NCBI GenBank assembly: GCA_028715225.1
Contig: JAQUSH010000028.1
Coordinates: forward strand, 1 to 8,589
DNA: 8,589 nucleotides
Direction: 5' to 3'
Source: Candidatus Aenigmatarchaeota archaeon
GTDB taxonomy: Archaea > Aenigmatarchaeota > Aenigmatarchaeia > Aenigmatarchaeales > Aenigmatarchaeaceae
The position numbers and the translations under genes are program-made. Of this stretch, positions 6,241 through 8,589 are shown piece by piece. A model generated the notes under the pieces. The model saw only the letters and a program-made list of their open reading frames with translations, was not told where the DNA came from and ran no database searches. The stretch's first letter is position 1. Every line of letters begins with the position of its first letter.

Positions 6241-6519
6241 CTATCTATAAGGATTTTGATTAAATATCTTCATGCTCTTTTTTGCATTTCTTTCTGCGAT
6301 GTGTAAAATTTTCTGAATATCTTTGTGATTTCTAATTTTATAAAATGGATCTTCCTTTTTATCTATATTGCATTTTTCACAATGACTATAAAGTACTGGA
6401 ATATTATAATCCAGAATTGTTCTTAGAAATTGTGATCTGTATGCAGCTGCTTCTGCTAACTCTTTTGCATCTGCGCATCCTCTACATAATTGTGATAAAA
6501 CACCTTTAATTATTGTCAT
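6241..6519 (-). CDS. Small CxxC-CxxC protein upstream of the methyltransferase
   Basis: A 92-residue protein that I do not recognise. It has two CxxC pairs, LCRGC (C12, C15) and HCEKC (C47, C50), 31 residues apart, which could together bind one zinc ion. The segment between them (16-38) is alanine-rich and looks helical; the last 30 residues are basic with several asparagines and lysines. No membrane segment is present. The start at 6519 has a TATA element at the expected distance and no ribosome binding site, so it is probably leaderless and first in a two-gene unit with the DNA methyltransferase 5 nt downstream. A nucleic-acid-binding or accessory role for the methyltransferase is inference from position only. 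Confidence 0.8.
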   Translation of the reverse strand: MTIIKGVLSQLCRGCADAKELAEAAAYRSQFLRTILDYNIPVLYSHCEKCNIDKKEDPFYKIRNHKDIQKILHIAERNAKKSMKIFNQNPYR

Positions 6520-6540
6520 AATTATTTATTGATTTGTAAG

Positions 6541-6548
6541 TTTATAAA
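6541..6548 (-). promoter_or_regulatory. TATA box of the CxxC protein-methyltransferase unit
   Basis: TTTATAAA on the minus strand is centred 25.5 nt before the ATG at 6519. It lies in the 34-bp gap after the FEN1 stop and marks a separate leaderless transcription unit. Confidence 0.65.
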
Positions 6549-6553
6549 ATAAA

Positions 6554-7549
6554 TTATTTCAACCACTTCGATAATACATTTGTTCCACCCGTTCTCTTCA
6601 GCGTATCAATAACTTTCTCTATACGTTCTCGTGAGAATTCATGCTCATCAACCATGAGCTTCATTATCTTGTCTGGCTGAAGTTCTTTTTCTTCTATCTT
6701 AGACTCAGCATGCGGTGGATTCAAAAAGAATTCATAAACATTTTCAGGAAGATTAAATTTAGATATTATCTCTTTAGGTTTCTCTTTCTTTACTAATTCT
6801 AAAGAACGCTTAGGTCCATACTTCTCAACACCCTCGTTAAAGTCGGTGCCCATCAGCATAGCCATAACAATCATCTGTTCTCTCGTCAGACCTAGCGAAG
6901 CAAAAACTTGTTTAGATTCAATCACCTCTGGTTTCAATTCAAAATATGCACCAGTTTTAGGTGAGCGACGCTTACCGCTTATTGAAAGATTTCTAATAAA
7001 TCTTGGTGAACCGAATATTATCGAATCCCAGTCTTGTGAAGCAGAAGCCCATACCTCTCCGTTAGCGCACATCCAAGCGCACTGTGCTTCTCCTTCAGAC
7101 GGTGCCTGTATCACCGGTACGCCCATATATTCTAAAAGTTTTTTAGCATGATCAATCATTTCCTGGTTAATCGTAGCAGACATTTTAGCTGCTTTGAAAC
7201 CTTCTTCTGTTTCTCCTTTTTCCATATGTTCATGCCAACGAACGCGTGCAGCTTCTCTTACAATTGCACGTTCTGCTGAAACATACTTGAATTCAGGACG
7301 TTTACCATCAAATACGTAAACTGGTTTGATTCCAGCTTCTATGAATTTCGTTGTTCTATAAAGTAATCCAGATAAATGCGACGTAACAAATCCGTGAGAA
7401 TCTTTTAACGGCTCACCTGTCTCACGATCACGTATCGTTGTGAGAAACTGGAACATTGTATTAAACGCATCAATAGCAATCTTTCTGCCTCTAAGACTTT
7501 CAATTTCTATTTCCTTTCCCTTTATTATACCACCGAACTGAACTCCCAT
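6554..7549 (-). CDS. fen: Flap endonuclease 1 (FEN1/XPG family)
   Basis: Structure-specific 5' nuclease that removes flaps from Okazaki fragments and during base-excision repair. The start is set at 7549 because it gives MGVQFG, the conserved N terminus of archaeal FEN1, and a TATA box lies at the right distance; an ATG at 7597 would add 16 residues alien to the family. The protein has 331 residues (typical 325-345). All seven metal-binding acids match the Pyrococcus set: D27, D81, E152, E154, D173, D175 and D236. The helix-hairpin-helix segment follows D236 as NEGVEKYGPKRSLELV and looks one residue shorter than usual. The C terminus, TNVLSKWLK, occupies the place of the PCNA-binding box but has T where Q is expected and ends WL rather than WF or FF, so clamp binding may be weak. 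The gene is probably monocistronic. Confidence 0.96.
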   Translation of the reverse strand: MGVQFGGIIKGKEIEIESLRGRKIAIDAFNTMFQFLTTIRDRETGEPLKDSHGFVTSHLSGLLYRTTKFIEAGIKPVYVFDGKRPEFKYVSAERAIVREAARVRWHEHMEKGETEEGFKAAKMSATINQEMIDHAKKLLEYMGVPVIQAPSEGEAQCAWMCANGEVWASASQDWDSIIFGSPRFIRNLSISGKRRSPKTGAYFELKPEVIESKQVFASLGLTREQMIVMAMLMGTDFNEGVEKYGPKRSLELVKKEKPKEIISKFNLPENVYEFFLNPPHAESKIEEKELQPDKIMKLMVDEHEFSRERIEKVIDTLKRTGGTNVLSKWLK

Positions 7550-7570
7550 AAAATTAATTAAGGTATATAG

Positions 7571-7578
7571 AATATAAA
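7571..7578 (-). promoter_or_regulatory. TATA box of FEN1
   Basis: TTTATATT on the minus strand is centred 25.5 nt before the ATG at 7549 and 9 nt past the end of the upstream gene. It supports a leaderless transcript beginning with the MGVQFG start and rules against the longer frame from 7597, whose start lies upstream of the box. Confidence 0.65.
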
Positions 7579-7586
7579 TCCTGATA

Positions 7587-8168
7587 TTACCATGCAATCA
7601 AATAAACTAAATATGTGACAATAGCCGGAATGATGAATCCTAGAAGCAATTCTGTTATATTATGCGCCTTAAGCTTTAATCTTACATATGCTATTAATAA
7701 CGATAAAAGATATAGCGGCATCAACCATAAACCAAATACATAAATTAATGCTGTTGTTGGCCCTGCTACACCAGCCACATGCACGCTTATTTTAACAAAG
7801 CGATTTGTTATAGCTGTGGCAGAAGGAGCAAAAACATAAGCGAGTGAAATAAGAAACATCGCATGGGAACCGAGTTTCCAGAAAATCAATGCGCTTCCAA
7901 TATAGCTTAGTATAGCAAGAAAATATATTAAATTTCTGCGTTTCCTGTTTGTTGCATTCATATCTTTCAGATAACCTATTTTATACATAATTAAAACATC
8001 TAGAAGCGGAATGATTCCTAAGAAGAGGATGCCGATTGAAGCAGCCAGACCTCTATTTATTTGAATATACTCCAATGGTGCAAAGAAAGCGAAGATTATA
8101 GACACATAGATGCCTACAAATGGAGCTGCCAAAATATATGACAAAAGGTTATAAATATTTTTATCCAT
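7587..8168 (-). CDS. PAP2-like membrane phosphatase, divergent
   Basis: A 193-residue integral membrane protein with about six hydrophobic segments (roughly 8-30, 40-62, 79-97, 102-120, 133-160 and 171-192). Polar motifs lie in the order of type 2 phosphatidic acid phosphatases: NRKRRN at 74-79 in place of K-x6-RP, KISVHVAGVAG at 126-136 in place of PSGH with H130 as candidate catalytic histidine, and R163-x5-H169-x3-E173 in place of SR-x5-H-x3-D. The archaeal PAP2-related group often has KISxH-AGVAG, so the assignment is plausible although the classical residues are changed. Such enzymes remove phosphate from lipid or isoprenoid phosphates at the membrane; the substrate here is unknown. The start at 8168 has a TATA box at the leaderless distance. 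FEN1 follows with its own promoter. Confidence 0.75.
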   Translation of the reverse strand: MDKNIYNLLSYILAAPFVGIYVSIIFAFFAPLEYIQINRGLAASIGILFLGIIPLLDVLIMYKIGYLKDMNATNRKRRNLIYFLAILSYIGSALIFWKLGSHAMFLISLAYVFAPSATAITNRFVKISVHVAGVAGPTTALIYVFGLWLMPLYLLSLLIAYVRLKLKAHNITELLLGFIIPAIVTYLVYLIAW

Positions 8169-8191
8169 ATCAATAAATATTGTAGGAACAA

Positions 8192-8199
8192 TTTATATA
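8192..8199 (-). promoter_or_regulatory. TATA box of the PAP2-like gene
   Basis: TATATAAA on the minus strand, close to the archaeal consensus, is centred about 27 nt before the ATG at 8168. No ribosome binding site lies between, indicating a leaderless transcript. Confidence 0.65.
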
Positions 8200-8215
8200 T
8201 GTCATGAATTTGGGG

Positions 8216-8356
8216 TTAATTAAATCTAACATGAAGAATATAATATTCATCCACCAATATTTCATTTACCGTTCTTCCACCGAAGAAAACTTTAATCTCT
8301 TTAATTTCTTTCTTGTTTCTCCATTTAGATACATTCTTAAGTAGAATATAAATAAG
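8216..8356 (-). other. Start-less protein-like frame, possible gene remnant
   Basis: Between a TGA at 8359-8357 and a TAA at 8218-8216 there is an open frame of 46 codons without ATG, GTG or TTG in its first half. Its last part reads KKEIKEIKVFFGGRT then VNEILVDEYYILHVRFN, an alternation of charged and hydrophobic residues that looks protein-like, and the minus strand is purine-rich here as real genes on that strand are. An ATG at 8324 lies in a different frame, about 24 nt past a TATA-like element, and stops after seven codons; a single-base shift would join it to this frame. It may be a decayed small gene, a sequencing error, or chance. Confidence 0.25.
8346..8353 (+). promoter_or_regulatory. 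TATA box of the ZIP transporter gene
   Basis: ATATAAAT is centred 24.5 nt before the ATG at 8374, with no ribosome binding site between, so the transporter is probably leaderless. The same element read on the minus strand (TTTATATT, 8345-8352) is identical to the FEN1 box. Confidence 0.55.
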
Positions 8357-8373
8357 TCAACACAATACTTTCT

Positions 8374-8589
8374 ATGCTTGAAACGTTTTATGCTATAGTA
8401 AGCGTTCTCGTTGTAAGTGCAATATCTCTGATTGGAGTATTCACACTTTATATGAGTATGAACAAATTAAAGGAAGTACTTAGTTTCTTAGTAAGCTTTG
8501 CAGTCGGTGCTTTGCTCGGTGACGCGTTCATTCATTTGATACCTGAAGTCGGAACGACGTTGGGTTTCGGTTTAAAGTCATCTTTATTA
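8374..8589 (+). CDS. ZIP-family metal transporter, N-terminal part
   Basis: Membrane transporter for divalent metal ions such as zinc or iron. Only the first 72 residues are in the window, and the frame is open to the edge. Residues 5-27 form the first membrane segment, and 34-57 the second, which carries the ZIP signature GALLGDAFIHLIPE (45-58) with metal-site residues H54 and E58. Family members normally have 240-300 residues and eight membrane segments, so most of the gene lies to the right. It is divergent from the PAP2-like gene. The start at 8374 is supported by the TATA spacing and by the short distance to the first membrane helix. Confidence 0.9.
   Translation, partial: MLETFYAIVSVLVVSAISLIGVFTLYMSMNKLKEVLSFLVSFAVGALLGDAFIHLIPEVGTTLGFGLKSSLL

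Noticed and set aside
6846..7151. Plus-strand open frame opposite FEN1
   Set aside because: It is antisense to the catalytic core of FEN1, including the E152-D175 region, and has no promoter or recognisable motif.
7550..7597. N-terminal extension of FEN1 from the ATG at 7597
   Set aside because: The extension overlaps the upstream gene, contains the TATA box, and would bury the conserved MGVQFG start.
8231..8344. Plus-strand 37-codon frame in the gap before the ZIP gene
   Set aside because: It is pyrimidine-rich, unlike the real genes of this window, has no recognisable feature, and reads as the complement of the more protein-like minus-strand frame.
1..8589. CRISPR arrays, transposons, tRNA or rRNA genes
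   Set aside because: No regularly spaced direct repeats, transposase motifs, terminal inverted repeats or tRNA-like cloverleaf sequence were seen; the few gaps are too short to hold most of them.

Overview
The window looks like part of a compact, AT-rich archaeal genome, most likely from a DPANN-type lineage (Woesearchaeota/Pacearchaeota-like). This is inferred from the gene content: form III RuBisCO beside AMP phosphorylase and ribose-1,5-bisphosphate isomerase, an archaeal FEN1, unusually short versions of several enzymes, and tiny intergenic gaps. Archaeal TATA boxes sit about 25 nt before start codons without leaders, and genes inside the main operon use GGTGA-type ribosome binding sites. 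No taxonomic marker was checked, so the lineage is a suggestion.

Positions 1-4325, all on the minus strand, hold a five-gene operon read from 4325 down past 1: ribose-1,5-bisphosphate isomerase, an HD-domain phosphohydrolase, form III RuBisCO, a small cysteine-rich membrane-anchored protein, and AMP phosphorylase (cut by the window edge). The three named enzymes form the complete AMP pathway: AMP + phosphate gives adenine + ribose-1,5-bisphosphate, which is isomerised to ribulose-1,5-bisphosphate, which RuBisCO carboxylates to two 3-phosphoglycerate. The HD protein and the cysteine-rich membrane protein are not known members of this pathway and are the most intriguing part of the window.

Positions 4326-4352 are a 27-bp divergent promoter between the operon and a protein-L-isoaspartate methyltransferase gene on the plus strand (4359-5006). 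That gene converges on a small minus-strand gene for a possible zinc-binding 43-residue protein (5011-5142).

Positions 5174-6553 carry a two-gene minus-strand unit: a 92-residue CxxC protein followed by an orphan DNA methyltransferase of the TSPPY type. Positions 6554-8168 hold FEN1 and a PAP2-like membrane protein, each with its own leaderless promoter. The right end (8374-8589) begins a ZIP-family metal transporter on the plus strand. The 205-bp gap before it contains a start-less, protein-like reading frame that may be a gene remnant.

No tRNA, rRNA, CRISPR array, insertion sequence or long repeat was seen.
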